Shown here in pieces: positions 25,809 through 35,339 of a DNA stretch of 64,000 nt (the first letter of the stretch is position 1; each line of letters opens with the position of its first letter). Location: the NCBI GenBank assembly GCA_963749115.1, contig CAVVLP010000008.1, positions 1 through 64,000 on the forward strand. Direction: 5' to 3'. A program made the translations under genes and the position numbers. Below the pieces are notes generated by a model. It saw only the letters and a program-made list of their open reading frames with translations, had not been told where the DNA came from and made no database searches. This DNA is from SZUA-36 sp963749115. Lineage in GTDB: Bacteria; Pseudomonadota; Gammaproteobacteria; Xanthomonadales; SZUA-36.

Positions 25809-27428
25809 ATGCTGGGGTTGATGCAGAATTATCCGTTACTTGTTCAGACAATCCTCGACCACGCGGCGTTAAACCACGGGGAGCGGGAGATGGTGACCCG
25901 CTCAATAGAAGGCCCCATCCGGCGTCGTAACTATCGTGACCTGAGGTTACGCGCGCTGCGTGTAGCCAAGGCCCTGCAAAAAGAGGGCGTCGTACTGGGC
26001 GACCGCGTTGCCACCATGGCCTGGAACACCGACCGTCATGTCGAAGTCTGGTATGGCATCATGGGCCTGGGCGCGATCAGCCATACGGTAAATCCGAGAT
26101 TATTTGTCGAACAACTGGTTTATATAATGAACCATGCTGAAGACAAAATGCTGTTTGTCGATCTGACTTTTGTACCTCTCATCGAGGCCATCGCGGGCAA
26201 AATTCCAAGTATCAAGAAGTACATCATCCTGACCGATGAAGCACATATGCCGGCGACCAGCCTGCCCAATGCGCATGCCTATGAAACCTGGCTGGCAGCG
26301 TCAGATGCAGATTTCGCCTGGGCCTCGTTTGATGAAAATACCGCTGCGGGGCTGTGTTACACCTCGGGCACCACCGGCAACCCCAAAGGGGTACTCTATT
26401 CGCATCGCTCTAACGTCCTTCACAGCATGATGTGCAACCAGCCCGATGTACTTGGAGTGGATTCGAACGACAGTGTCTTGCCCATCGTTCCAATGTTCCA
26501 TGCCAACGCCTGGGCGATTACCTTTTCCATTCCCGCTGCGGGTGCCGGCATGGTCATGCCCGGTGCAGGCATGGATGGAAAAAGCATTTACGAGTTGCTG
26601 GACAGTGAAAAGGTAACGGCATCCGCTGCCGTGCCGACCGTATGGCTTGGACTCATGCAATACCTTGCAGACAATGATCTGACCTTGCCTTATCTGAAGC
26701 GGGTTCTGATTGGCGGTGCGGCCTGCCCGCGGATGATGATTGAGACATTCGAAAACAAATACGATTGCGAAGTTATCCACGGCTGGGGTATGACCGAAAT
26801 GTCACCAATTGGTACCACCGGCAAACTGAAACATGCTACTCAGCATCTGCAGGGCGAAGAACGTGTCAACCTTAAGCTCAAACAGGGGCGTACACCTTAC
26901 CTGGTAGAAATGAAAATCGTTGATGACCAACACAATGACCTGCCGAGAGATGGTGTAACTTCCGGTCACCTGCTGGTGCGGGGCCCCGCTATTTCCAGTG
27001 GCTATTACAAGCTGGATGACAATATTCTGGATGAAGATGGCTGGTTCAACACCGGTGATATCGCCAACATCGACGAGTTGGGTTACATGCAAATCACCGA
27101 TCGTGACAAGGATGTCATCAAGTCCGGCGGCGAGTGGATTTCATCCATTGAAATAGAAAATACTGCGCTGGGTTGTGAAGGTGTTGCCGAGGCGGCCGTG
27201 ATTGGTGTCGCTCATCCCAAATGGACCGAACGTCCATTGCTGATCATTGTTCGAAAACCAGGTGCCCAAGTCAGCAAGCAAGACGTACTGGCTTTTCTCA
27301 AGGGCAAAATCGCAGACTGGTGGTTACCGGAAGCCGTGGAGTTTGTCGAAGAAATACCACATACCGCAACCGGTAAAATCCAGAAAATGCTTTTGCGGGA
27401 AAAGTTCGGCGGTTACCAGTTCAAGTAG
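25809..27428 (+). CDS. Medium/long-chain fatty acid-CoA ligase (AMP-forming)
   Basis: The adenylate-forming fold is complete at 539 residues. It contains the P-loop-like YTSGTTGNPKGVLYSH, the A5 motif HGWGMTEMSP, the GWFNTGD motif, the hinge ITDRDKDVIKSGGEWIS and the catalytic C-terminal Lys in PHTATGKIQKMLLR. The family activates fatty acids or similar carboxylates to CoA thioesters through an acyl-adenylate. AAAAGGAG precedes the chosen ATG. A longer in-frame start at 25731 lacks homology. It is apparently a single-gene unit, followed by inverted-repeat DNA. Confidence 0.93.
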   Translation: MLGLMQNYPLLVQTILDHAALNHGEREMVTRSIEGPIRRRNYRDLRLRALRVAKALQKEGVVLGDRVATMAWNTDRHVEVWYGIMGLGAISHTVNPRLFVEQLVYIMNHAEDKMLFVDLTFVPLIEAIAGKIPSIKKYIILTDEAHMPATSLPNAHAYETWLAASDADFAWASFDENTAAGLCYTSGTTGNPKGVLYSHRSNVLHSMMCNQPDVLGVDSNDSVLPIVPMFHANAWAITFSIPAAGAGMVMPGAGMDGKSIYELLDSEKVTASAAVPTVWLGLMQYLADNDLTLPYLKRVLIGGAACPRMMIETFENKYDCEVIHGWGMTEMSPIGTTGKLKHATQHLQGEERVNLKLKQGRTPYLVEMKIVDDQHNDLPRDGVTSGHLLVRGPAISSGYYKLDDNILDEDGWFNTGDIANIDELGYMQITDRDKDVIKSGGEWISSIEIENTALGCEGVAEAAVIGVAHPKWTERPLLIIVRKPGAQVSKQDVLAFLKGKIADWWLPEAVEFVEEIPHTATGKIQKMLLREKFGGYQFK

Positions 27429-27530
27429 GTGCAATGTTCGGATTGGTGTGAATTCCAGCAACTTTATACACACCAATGCCTGGTGATCCTCCCGAAACAG
27501 ATGGTTCTGATGAAGTCGTGATGGTGCGAG

Positions 27531-27744
27531 GACACGGCAGACGCTCGTGGCCTGTGCTCTCTGGCCAGCGATCCCTGATCAAGATCAGGGACTTCCCTCG
27601 CAGCCAGCCGGGTCTTAACGCGACCGGCCTTACAGAACATCCTGTTCTGGGCGGCCTCGATCGGGCATCCCGCCCGATCGCCCCTAACCCGTCCGGCTAC
27701 TCGGCGCTTCAAAGTTCGCACAGGCCACGAGCGTCTGCCGTGTC
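27531..27744. repeat. 214-bp element with perfect 26-bp inverted ends
   Basis: The left arm 27531-27556 (GACACGGCAGACGCTCGTGG, then CCTGTG) is the exact reverse complement of 27719-27744. Inside are at least three further perfect hairpins: TCCCTGATC-AA-GATCAGGGA (27572-27591), AGAACATCCTGTTCT near 27633, and CGATCGGGC-ATCCC-GCCCGATCG (27658-27680). No reading frame is convincing. This is the structure of a MITE or a composite REP cluster. Confidence 0.75.
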
Positions 27745-27785
27745 TCAACCAGGGTGCTCGACTTTCAGCTGAGAAGCTTAATAGT

Positions 27786-27967
27786 CCGGGTGGTAATCAC
27801 TGCCCATTTATCCGCCTAGGACGGGATACCTACCGGGGCGCTTTTCAGGAAGAAAAGCGAGAGCTGCAGGTGCAGGGATGCACCTTCAGCGCGGTTCCGA
27901 TCAGGCGGGATCCTGGCTGAGGGCAGCCCGCAGGGCCGGATTGGTATGGGCGGTGATTACCACCCGG
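27786..27967. repeat. 182-bp element with 22-bp inverted ends
   Basis: The arms at 27786-27807 and 27946-27967 are reverse complements with one mismatch. Internal hairpins include CGCTTTTC...GAAAAGCG (27839-27859) and AGGTGCA-GGGA-TGCACCT (27868-27885). It sits 41 bases after the previous element. It looks like a second, independent MITE-like insertion or the other half of a composite structure. Confidence 0.7.
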
Positions 27968-28090
27968 GCTGTTGAGCGCACCGTCTGAATCGAAGCCATC
28001 AAAATGCGAACAACGTTGCTGGAATTCACAGTTAGGCATCCTGCGGCTTGACAAACAAACATAATTCAACCAACCTCCACCACGAGTCTG

Positions 28091-28280
28091 CAGGTGTCCT
28101 TTTGACTGCTCAGTCAGGGGATTAAACGGGAAGACGGTAAGCCAGAATCTGGCAATTCCGTCGCTGCCCCCGCAACGGTAGGCGAAGGTACGGGTCATTG
28201 CAGCCACTGTGTTTCGACATGGGAAGGCGACCCGTCATCGGCGATTTTAATATCGCACTTCGCAAGCCCGGAGACCGGCC
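28091..28280 (+). ncRNA. Cobalamin riboswitch
   Basis: The conserved core is visible in order: AAACGGGAAGACGGT, ATTCCGTCGCTGCCCCCGCA followed by ACGGT (the B12 box, 28155-28179), a GGCGACCC segment, and the closing AGCCCGGAGACCGGCC near 28265-28280. These are the hallmark elements of the adenosylcobalamin-binding leader. It lies about 155 bases upstream of a BtuB-type receptor, the classic target, and would reduce its expression when cobalamin is plentiful. Confidence 0.95.
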
Positions 28281-28435
28281 AGCAGTTTTATTTACTTGTG
28301 CATTCGCGGCGGGCGGAAGCGTGTGAGCACTGCTTCCCCCGGTCCATCCGGAACCAGAAACAGCCTCCCAGCTTCAAACCACCGTAAACGCTACAGCTTT
28401 GTGCGTTCGGGTGAGATCGCGCGGGAAAATAAAAC

Positions 28436-30412
28436 ATGAAGAAGAGAAAAACTAAAACCATTCTATTTTTGGCCGTCTCGATATTATTCACAATACTCAC
28501 CCATCCGCTTTTTGCCGCAGAGTCTTGGCAAACTGAACAAACTGCGGAAGACCCGGAACTTGAACACGTACTGGTTACAGCAAGACTCGAACCTATCTCC
28601 ATCGGGGATATTGGAAGTTCCGTGACAGTCATTACTGCTGAGGAAATTGAGCAAAAACAGGTTAAATACCTGTCCGAACTTCTGCGTGACGTGCCAGGAT
28701 TTTCAGTCAGCCAGGCCGGCGGTGCCGGTTCACAAACCCAGGTACGTGTGCGCGGGGCGGAAGCCAACCAGTTACTGGTGCTGATGGACGGTGTGCGCGC
28801 GAACGATCCCGCCGCCAGTGGTGAATTCCAGTACCAGTTTGCCCTGACATCCAATATTGAGCGAATTGAGATTATTCGCGGACCGCAAAGTGCCACATGG
28901 GGCAGCGACGCCGTAGCTGGCGTAATCAACATCATTCGTAAAAAAGATGTGGAAAACCAGTACCTGTCGGCCAACGTCGAGGCAGGTTCATTCGATTCGT
29001 TCAATGCAAGTGTCGACGGTGGGTATTCGGGCAAAGTGTTTCAGATCACTGGTGGCCTGTCCCACCTGGATACCGATGGTACAAATGTGTCGCGTACCGG
29101 TAACGAGAATGACGGTGCGCAGAACACCACCGGCAATATTGCACTTGAGTTCGATGCCGGTGATGCTTTCAGTTTACGTTTTTCCGGCCAATGGATAGAT
29201 GCAACGAGTGAATACGACGATTTCGATTATTTTGTCACGGGGCTGCCCGAGGACGCAGACCGGGAAACAGAATCCAACCAGAACTTCCTGACCGGCGAGT
29301 TACGATACAAACCACTGCAAAACCGGTGGTCGGGTAGTTTTTCCGTGAACCGGATGGACTCTGACAATGACAATTTCAGCGATGGACTGTGGACAAGTTC
29401 AACTGCGGCAACCACCCTTGATTATCGCCTGCGGGCCGGTGTGGTCCTCGACGAAGCAAAACGCCATAGTCTAGGTTTTGCATTGGAGCATCAGGACATT
29501 GATTTTTCGCAACGTGGCGAGGCCACCATGTACGGCGACCCCAACCAGGATCAGTCTTACGATGTCAATGGTTATGCGGCGGAGTATGTCGGCAAGCCAA
29601 TCACCGGGTTCACCTGGACAGCGAGTATCAGGCTGGACGATTACAGCGATTTTGACAATGCAACGACCTGGCAACTGGCAGCATCCTACCAGTTGTCACC
29701 CACCCTGCGCTTGCGTGGCTCGGCTGGAACAGGCTCAAAAGCGCCCACGTTTACAGAACGTTATGGCTATTTCGAGGATTTCTTTATCGGTAACCCCGAT
29801 CTGAAACCGGAATCATCACGGGGCTGGGAAATCGGTTTGGATACCCGTTGGTCAAACGACCGGTATCAATTTGAACTGGCCTATTTTGACCAGGACCTGC
29901 GGGACGAAATTGACGGTTTTGTATTTGACCCGGAGACATTTCTGTTCACCGCTCAAAACAAGGATAGCGACAGTACCCGTAAAGGCATCGAAGCTGTTTT
30001 CAATGCGCGTCTGGGCAAATCATTCACGCTTGTTGCGACCTATACATACACGAATGCCAGGGAGAAAGACGCGTTGGGTCGATCGGTACCCGAGGTCAGG
30101 CGGCCCAGGAACCTGGCCAGCCTGTCAGCGAACTACTACTTTGCCGGGAATCGTGGCAACCTGAATCTGAACCTGAACTACAGCGGCTCACAACAGGATG
30201 ATTTCTTCTCACCCGCCACCTACGTTGCAGAGCGGGTAGACATCGATCCTTATACCGTTGTGAACCTGGCCGGCGCCTGGAAGCTGACAAACTCACTGGA
30301 GCTGACAGCCCGCGTCAGCAACCTTTTCGATGAAGTGTACGAGGAGGTTCTTGGTTTTGTACGGCCCGGCCGGGCAGTGTATGCCGGCATAAAAGGACGC
30401 TTCAATTTCTAG
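28436..30412 (+). CDS. btuB: TonB-dependent vitamin B12 receptor, BtuB-like
   Basis: A signal peptide (TILFLAVSILFTILTHPLFA) precedes a TonB-box-like stretch (LEHVLVTA) and the plug domain (VTVITAEEIEQKQVKYLSEL, RVRGAEANQLLVLMDGVRAN, IERIEIIRGPQSATWGSDA). A 22-strand barrel of about 500 residues follows, closing with an aromatic C-terminus (KGRFNF). At 658 residues it is of BtuB size. The cobalamin riboswitch directly upstream supports vitamin B12 or a corrinoid as the ligand. It is transcribed alone and is convergent with carbonic anhydrase. Confidence 0.93.
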   Translation: MKKRKTKTILFLAVSILFTILTHPLFAAESWQTEQTAEDPELEHVLVTARLEPISIGDIGSSVTVITAEEIEQKQVKYLSELLRDVPGFSVSQAGGAGSQTQVRVRGAEANQLLVLMDGVRANDPAASGEFQYQFALTSNIERIEIIRGPQSATWGSDAVAGVINIIRKKDVENQYLSANVEAGSFDSFNASVDGGYSGKVFQITGGLSHLDTDGTNVSRTGNENDGAQNTTGNIALEFDAGDAFSLRFSGQWIDATSEYDDFDYFVTGLPEDADRETESNQNFLTGELRYKPLQNRWSGSFSVNRMDSDNDNFSDGLWTSSTAATTLDYRLRAGVVLDEAKRHSLGFALEHQDIDFSQRGEATMYGDPNQDQSYDVNGYAAEYVGKPITGFTWTASIRLDDYSDFDNATTWQLAASYQLSPTLRLRGSAGTGSKAPTFTERYGYFEDFFIGNPDLKPESSRGWEIGLDTRWSNDRYQFELAYFDQDLRDEIDGFVFDPETFLFTAQNKDSDSTRKGIEAVFNARLGKSFTLVATYTYTNAREKDALGRSVPEVRRPRNLASLSANYYFAGNRGNLNLNLNYSGSQQDDFFSPATYVAERVDIDPYTVVNLAGAWKLTNSLELTARVSNLFDEVYEEVLGFVRPGRAVYAGIKGRFNF

Positions 30413-30416
30413 GAGC

Positions 30417-31007
30417 TTATGAATCATAGGTGACGAGGTCTTTCAGAAGCCCGTTTTTGATATTGTAAATCCACCCATGGATATGAAGGTTTTGTCCTTC
30501 ATTCCAGGCCTTTTGAACGATAGGTGTGTTGCAAACGTTGGTGACCTGCTCCTTGACATTCAGCTCACACAAGGTGTCAAGCCGTTCATGTTTGTCCAGA
30601 CCCTCCAGTTTTTTGGCATTAAAGCGGTCAACATCCCTGATATGACGAAGCCAGTTATCGACCAGGCCATGGTCCTTGTCTTCCATCGCTGCAATGACCC
30701 CGCCACACCCATAATGACCGCAAACGATAATATGCTTGACCTTGAGAACTTCAACGGCAAAGTGAATCACTGACAGACAATTCAGATCGGTGTGAACAAC
30801 GACATTGGCAATATTTCGATGCACAAACACATTGCCAGGTTGCAGGTCGATGATCTGGTTTGCCGGTACCCTGCTGTCTGAACAACCAATCCAGAGATAC
30901 TCGGGAATCTGTTGGGCGGACAGGGTCTGGAAATACTCCGGATCATTTTCCGTGATAGCCTGCGCCCAAGCCATATTTCTCTCAAACAAGTGTTTTAATG
31001 TTTTCAA
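30417..31007 (-). CDS. can: Beta-class carbonic anhydrase
   Basis: The zinc site is clear: Cys in WIGCSDSRVPA, with His and Cys in VCGHYGCGGVIA. The Asp-Arg dyad is in CSDSR. It interconverts CO2 and bicarbonate in the cytoplasm. The start is uncertain. I use the TTG at 31007, because the family begins MKxLKHLFExN and the sequence here is LKTLKHLFERN, with GGGAG 12 bases upstream. A TTG/ATG pair at 31070 and 31067 overlaps the preceding gene and would add 20 unrelated residues. It probably follows the dehydrogenase in one transcript. Confidence 0.92.
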   Translation of the reverse strand: MKTLKHLFERNMAWAQAITENDPEYFQTLSAQQIPEYLWIGCSDSRVPANQIIDLQPGNVFVHRNIANVVVHTDLNCLSVIHFAVEVLKVKHIIVCGHYGCGGVIAAMEDKDHGLVDNWLRHIRDVDRFNAKKLEGLDKHERLDTLCELNVKEQVTNVCNTPIVQKAWNEGQNLHIHGWIYNIKNGLLKDLVTYDS

Positions 31008-31066
31008 AGTCCGGAAAACTCCCTGTTGTAGTCTGATCTGTCTGGTAAAAGCCCAGTGTAAAGCCA

Positions 31067-32006
31067 TCAATAACCCAATTCAAAATTCACGCTATGCAAC
31101 AGGGGTTCCTGCCTGAGGAATCGATGGTAATTCTCGACAAAAATCCCGGCAATGTCGTCGGGAAAACTGATAGCCGCAGTATGGGGCGTGATGTAAACAT
31201 TGGGTAGTTTCCATAACGGGCTTTCCCTGGCCAGGGGTTCGTCTTCAAACACGTCGAGTACGGCACCACCAATAATACCTTTATCCAGGGCAACAAACAG
31301 ATCAGCCTCTTTGACGCTGTTACCCCGACCGATATTGATCAGCACCGCCGTTGGTTTCATCAGCCCGAGTACATCGGCACGGATAAAATGCCGGGTTTGC
31401 CGGGTAGCCGGAAGGGTGAGTACCACGTAATCCAGTTCTGCAAAAAAACTGCCTAGGTCATCTGCAGTATAGACTTTTTCAACCGCATCACATGGCTTGC
31501 CGGAACGGTTAAGACCCGTTACACGCATGCCGAAATGCCGGGCGGTCAATGCCACCTGCCGGCCAATCGAACCAAGGCCCACTATTCCAAGATTAATTTT
31601 GCTGGCAGGGCGATAAGACAATGGCTGCCACCGTTGTTCGAGCTGATTCTCCCGCATCGTAAAAAGCCGACGCTCAAGCGCAAATATGTAGGTCATCACA
31701 TATTCGCTGATCAGCGAACCAAACATGCCTTTTGCGCTGGTCAGAATATAGTCCCGACCGTGATCCGTCCCGGCATAAATGATCAACACCAGCCCAGCTC
31801 GACTGCACCCACTCAAGCTGATCAGCAGATGCCAGCACGTCACTTACCAGCGGTGGATCACCCAGGACGATATTACACCCGGCGACCAGTTTTTTTGCAG
31901 ATTCAACATCACCGGCCTTTCTTATCTCCAGTTGCGGTAAATCCGCAGCCTTGATTAAGACAGCATATTTTGCAGCATCAGCTGAAAGGATAAGAAGTTT
32001 ATTCAC
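31067..32006 (-). CDS. D-2-hydroxyacid dehydrogenase (NAD-binding), one frame break
   Basis: From the start at 32006 the N-terminal substrate domain reads to WVQSSWAGVDHL. The frame changes near 31773-31779, after which AGTDHGRDYILTSAKGMFG and the full NAD domain follow: GLGSIGRQVA, the active-site Arg in NIGRGNSVKEAD, Glu in VFEDEPLA and His in TPHTAA. These are the catalytic Arg/Glu/His of the family that reduces 2-keto acids (GhrA/phosphoglycerate dehydrogenase type). The length is one base over a multiple of three. The protein is otherwise intact, so I favour a sequencing indel over a real mutation. Confidence 0.85.
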
Positions 32007-32087
32007 AGAATCAAGCTAGCGGTGTTTTGATGGGTGTGTGACGTATGCTGGGTCAGAATTATAAGCTCCGGCCGCTGCCGTTGCTGA

Positions 32088-32822
32088 CTAACACGTTTCC
32101 CGGCGTGCCAGCTCTTTTAGCTTGTCCGAATCAAGAATAGCCACTTTCTTCCGGTTAACGCGGATGATACCGGCACTTTGAAAACGCGCAAGAACGCGTG
32201 AAATGGTCTCCGTGGCAAGACGCAGGTTACTGGCGATGTCACGACGCGACATACTCAGGTTAAACTCTTTTGCAGAGTAACCCCGGCTCGCGAAACGCTT
32301 TGCTAGAGAACACAATAAGCTGGCGATTCTTTCTTCGGCGCTAAGATCCGCCGCACTCGCCTCAAGTTCGGAAATATGCAAACTCATGACGCGGAAAAGT
32401 TCATCCTGCAACGCTGGAAGTTGCCTTGCCATCTCTGTAACCGAGTCAAAACTGAGCCCGCAAACCGAACTGGTATCAAGTGCAACTACATTGGCCTTGT
32501 GAGTCTTCTCATGTATGGCATCAAAGCCGATGATTTCGCCAGGCAAGTAAAACCCGAGCACCTGTTCTTCACCATTCTTATCGATGACATAACTCTTAAA
32601 ACAACCCGCCCGGACTGCCGCGATTGACTGGAATTTATCACCTGCACGAAATATGTGTTCACCGGGCTGAATTGGACGGGATTTATTGACGATATGTTCA
32701 AATTGCTCAATGCCAGCGGCATCAAGACTACGCGGAAGACAAAGATCACCCAATGTACACTGGCTGCACGCAACCTGTACACGTTCGGGAAAATATGGCT
32801 TTTGTTGACTATCCGTACTCAT
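32088..32822 (-). CDS. fnr: FNR/Anr-type oxygen-responsive regulator
   Basis: The N-terminal iron-sulfur cysteines are present as CSQCTLGDLC with a fourth Cys in TSSVCGLSFD, matching the 4Fe-4S ligation of FNR. A cyclic-nucleotide-like sensor domain (PGEHIFRAGDKFQSIAAVRAG) and a Crp-type helix-turn-helix (MSRRDIASNLRLATETISRVL) complete it. The DNA-reading residues Glu and Ser-Arg in ETISR are those of FNR. It should activate anaerobic genes at TTGAT-N4-ATCAA-like sites. Two such sites lie beyond the adjacent hemN gene. Confidence 0.95.
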   Translation of the reverse strand: MSTDSQQKPYFPERVQVACSQCTLGDLCLPRSLDAAGIEQFEHIVNKSRPIQPGEHIFRAGDKFQSIAAVRAGCFKSYVIDKNGEEQVLGFYLPGEIIGFDAIHEKTHKANVVALDTSSVCGLSFDSVTEMARQLPALQDELFRVMSLHISELEASAADLSAEERIASLLCSLAKRFASRGYSAKEFNLSMSRRDIASNLRLATETISRVLARFQSAGIIRVNRKKVAILDSDKLKELARRETC

Positions 32823-32883
32823 TAATCGCTAAATCCAATGCCATGACTACAAATTAGCAGTGGATTATAGCCTAACAGAAAGA

Positions 32884-34276
32884 CTAAATGACTTTTGAGT
32901 AAGATTTTCCTTGCAGGTCGTTGATCAGATACTCGTCAAATTTCATCGCGATCACACGTAACAGAAGCAGCCCGGTTGGCGTAACCTCAATGGTTCTTTC
33001 GGAAAGCTCAATAAGACCATCGTCCTCCAAAGGCTTGAGCAACTTCAGTTCCAGTGCAAAATGATCATTGAAATCAATCCCGTATTTTCGCTCAAAATCT
33101 CCGAACTGGACAAAACCCTGGCACATAATTGCCGAGATAACTCCCCGCCGCAGCCGATCTTCACCACTCAGGCTCAGACCCCGCCACACCGGTAACTGGT
33201 CATTATCAAGCGCTGCCTGCCAGTCGCGTATATCCTTCAGGTTTTGCACAAAACTATTACCAACCTTACCTATCGCACTGACACCCATGCCAACCAGGTC
33301 GGTTTCACGGCATGGTGGAGTATCCCTGGAAATTACGCTGCAGTGTTCCCTCTTCCATTGCAATCGACAACTCGTCATCAGGCAATGCAAAATGATCCAT
33401 ACCGATGTAAACATAACCTGCATCCACCAGCTTCCTGATCGTTGAGGCAAGTAATTGCAGACGAACTTCAGGTGCCGGCACCTGCTCTGAACTGATCATG
33501 CGCTGGGCACGAAACAGGTGGGGTAAATGGGCATAGTTATAAACCGACAAACGATCTGGACGTGAAGTCAATACCGAATCAATCGTTCTTTCAAACGACT
33601 TTGCAGTTTGCAGGGGCAATCCATATATCAGGTCCACTGACACCGAGTTGAAGCCGGCCTTCCGTGCATCATCGATCAGTTTCAGGGTCTTGCCTTCATC
33701 CTGTATGCGGTTGACAGCTTTTTGTACGGCAGGGTCAAAATCCTGGATACCCATGCTGACCCGGTTAAAGCCTATGTCTGCAAGCTGGGCGATTCTCTCT
33801 GAGTCGACAGTCCGTGGATCGATTTCGATTGAAAATTCACGGCTGGCGGACCGGCTCAATTGGAAATTGGCGGATAGCTTCTCCACGATATGCCTTAACT
33901 GCATATCGTCATAATAAGTAGGTGTGCCACCGCCAAAATGTAACTGGATGACCTGCCGGTCGCGGTCAAACAAGCTACCTTGTAGTTCGATTTCCTTATC
34001 AAGGTGTTGCAGGTAAACCTCTGCGAGCTGGGTGTTTCGTGTCACCTTTTTATTGCAGGCGCAGTAATAACAAAGCTCTTTGCAAAACGGCAAATGTACA
34101 TACAAAGATAACGGTCTTGGTATCAGGTCGTCATTGCTGCTGATGACATGCCGGCGATAGGCTTCCGCATCAAAACCCTCATGAAACTGTAGGGCGGTCG
34201 GGTAAGATGTATAGCGCGGCCCGGCCAGGCCATACTTGGTGATGAGTTCCGACGGAAATGACGTAGTGATACTCAT
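32884..34276 (-). CDS. hemN: Oxygen-independent coproporphyrinogen III oxidase, one frame break
   Basis: The radical-SAM cluster motif C-x3-C-x2-C-x-C is visible as CKELCYYCAC, and GGGTPTYYD follows. The PRYTSYPTALQFHEGF opening is typical of HemN. The first frame ends at FQGYSTMP; the rest (ETDLVGMGVSAIGKVGNSFV and about 130 residues more) is in the next frame. The break is near 33305-33316, and removing one base aligns well with the family's GYTTQGDTDLLGMG segment. It makes protoporphyrinogen IX from coproporphyrinogen III without oxygen. An FNR-like site lies 180 bases upstream, and fnr is the next gene. Confidence 0.9.
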
Positions 34277-34452
34277 GGTGAAGGTTCCTGCGCCATTCAG
34301 GCAGACAGGCGTCTACCTCCCATTGTTGAAGACAGGTCCAACATTGCTCCTGGTGCATTTTTCTGAGTCTGTACGAACCCTGTCATCTAAAACCTACCTG
34401 CGTGTTCCTCTAGTTGTGCATCGCACGGTAGCATCGCCTCAGTAAATGACAA

Positions 34453-34466
34453 ATGACTCAGGTCAA
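34453..34466 (-). promoter_or_regulatory. FNR-type box upstream of hemN
   Basis: The minus strand reads TTGACCTGAGTCAT, which matches the FNR/Anr consensus TTGAT-N4-ATCAA in 7 of its 10 defined positions, keeping the TTGA and TCA half-site cores. It lies about 180 bases before the hemN start. hemN is an established FNR target in other gammaproteobacteria, and fnr is encoded next door. Confidence 0.6.
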
Positions 34467-34533
34467 GAATACTCAAGGAACCAATTCACGGCTAGGACTC
34501 AGGAGTATTTGCAAAGAAAGAAATAACAAATAC

Positions 34534-34547
34534 GTGACTTGAGTCAT
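34534..34547 (+). promoter_or_regulatory. Second FNR-type box, facing the DUF3313-like gene
   Basis: GTGACTTGAGTCAT has two TGAC/GTCA half sites with FNR spacing. A TATAAT -10 hexamer follows at 34580-34585, placing the site near -51 of a start around 34592. It may serve the plus-strand lipoprotein-like gene or pair with the neighbouring box in a divergent control region. Confidence 0.45.
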
Positions 34548-34615
34548 TTTTGCAATCCGGACGGCATTGCCATATACCCTATAATGAAGTTATCAATCAC
34601 CCTGGAGCAATCAAC

Positions 34616-35284
34616 TTGATCATCAGACAAATAGTTGTGATTTTGACCTTAACACTTTCCATCACCGCCTTTGCGAACGAAGGAAACCCACCCGAGGTTA
34701 CCGTGGATGGTCTGCACCGGGTTAAAGATACCAAAATGGCACTGGTCTATGCCAAGCCGGATGTTGATCTTTCCCAATACAATCGTATCTACCTGACTGA
34801 GCCACAAATCGCGTTCACCAAGAACTGGCTGCAGACACAAAACAGCATACCCAACCAGACTGTTCGCAGGGAAGATATGGAGCGAATCAGAACCGAGTTG
34901 GCGGCATTATTCATGGAAGTATTCAGACAGGAACTGCAGAACAACGGCGGCTATGTCCTGGTTGATGGTATCGCTGATGACGTGCTGATCGTGCACCCGG
35001 CCATTGTAGATTTGGACGTATTTTCCCCCGATACGCCCGGAACCGCCGGTACACGCAGCGCAATACCATCGGTTGGTACCATGACACTGTACATGGAGTT
35101 AATTGACTCCGTGACTGGCGACATGCTGGTAAAGGCCATCGACAATAAATACGACCGGACCCGCACCCATATCCAGGCCCAAAACAGGGTTCGCAACGAA
35201 GCCGCTGCCAGGGAAATGTTGGGAGACTGGGCAAACCTGCTACGTCTTGCACTGGATGAAGCCCGCAGTGTGGTGACTCAGTAG
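34616..35284 (+). CDS. Exported DUF3313-like protein
   Basis: A TTG at 34616 with GGAG ten bases upstream starts a clean signal peptide (IIRQIVVILTLTLSITAFA). A longer ATG frame from 34550 would spoil it. The mature protein has the family pattern: DGLHRVKDTKMALVYAKPDVDLSQYNRIYLTEP, with conserved pieces such as PDVDLSQYNRIYL, and later GTMTLYMELIDSVTGDML. Proteins of this kind are secreted or lipid-anchored and of unknown function. Oxygen control is suggested by the FNR-like site upstream. Confidence 0.78.
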   Translation: MIIRQIVVILTLTLSITAFANEGNPPEVTVDGLHRVKDTKMALVYAKPDVDLSQYNRIYLTEPQIAFTKNWLQTQNSIPNQTVRREDMERIRTELAALFMEVFRQELQNNGGYVLVDGIADDVLIVHPAIVDLDVFSPDTPGTAGTRSAIPSVGTMTLYMELIDSVTGDMLVKAIDNKYDRTRTHIQAQNRVRNEAAAREMLGDWANLLRLALDEARSVVTQ

Positions 35285-35339
35285 CCAGGCAAACCGGGAC
35301 TGGATAACAGTGCCTATCTGCCTTTTGGGTTAAAGACCT

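Larger units (their letters stand above)
27429..28090. other. Gene-free region packed with inverted repeats
   Basis: Between the ligase stop and the riboswitch no gene is supported. The stretch holds two large inverted-repeat elements (27531-27744 and 27786-27967). It also has a smaller hairpin ATTGGTGTG...CACACCAAT at 27442-27477 that may terminate the ligase transcript. The btuB promoter should lie in the last 100 bases before 28091, but I could not fix it. Confidence 0.6.

Noticed and set aside
27476..27772. Open frames on both strands through the inverted-repeat element
   Set aside because: They mirror the palindromic structure and show no motif or start signal.
28288..29034. A 248-codon minus-strand frame opposite the start of btuB
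   Set aside because: It is a shadow of the receptor gene, Ser/Pro-rich, and conflicts with the riboswitch-btuB transcript.
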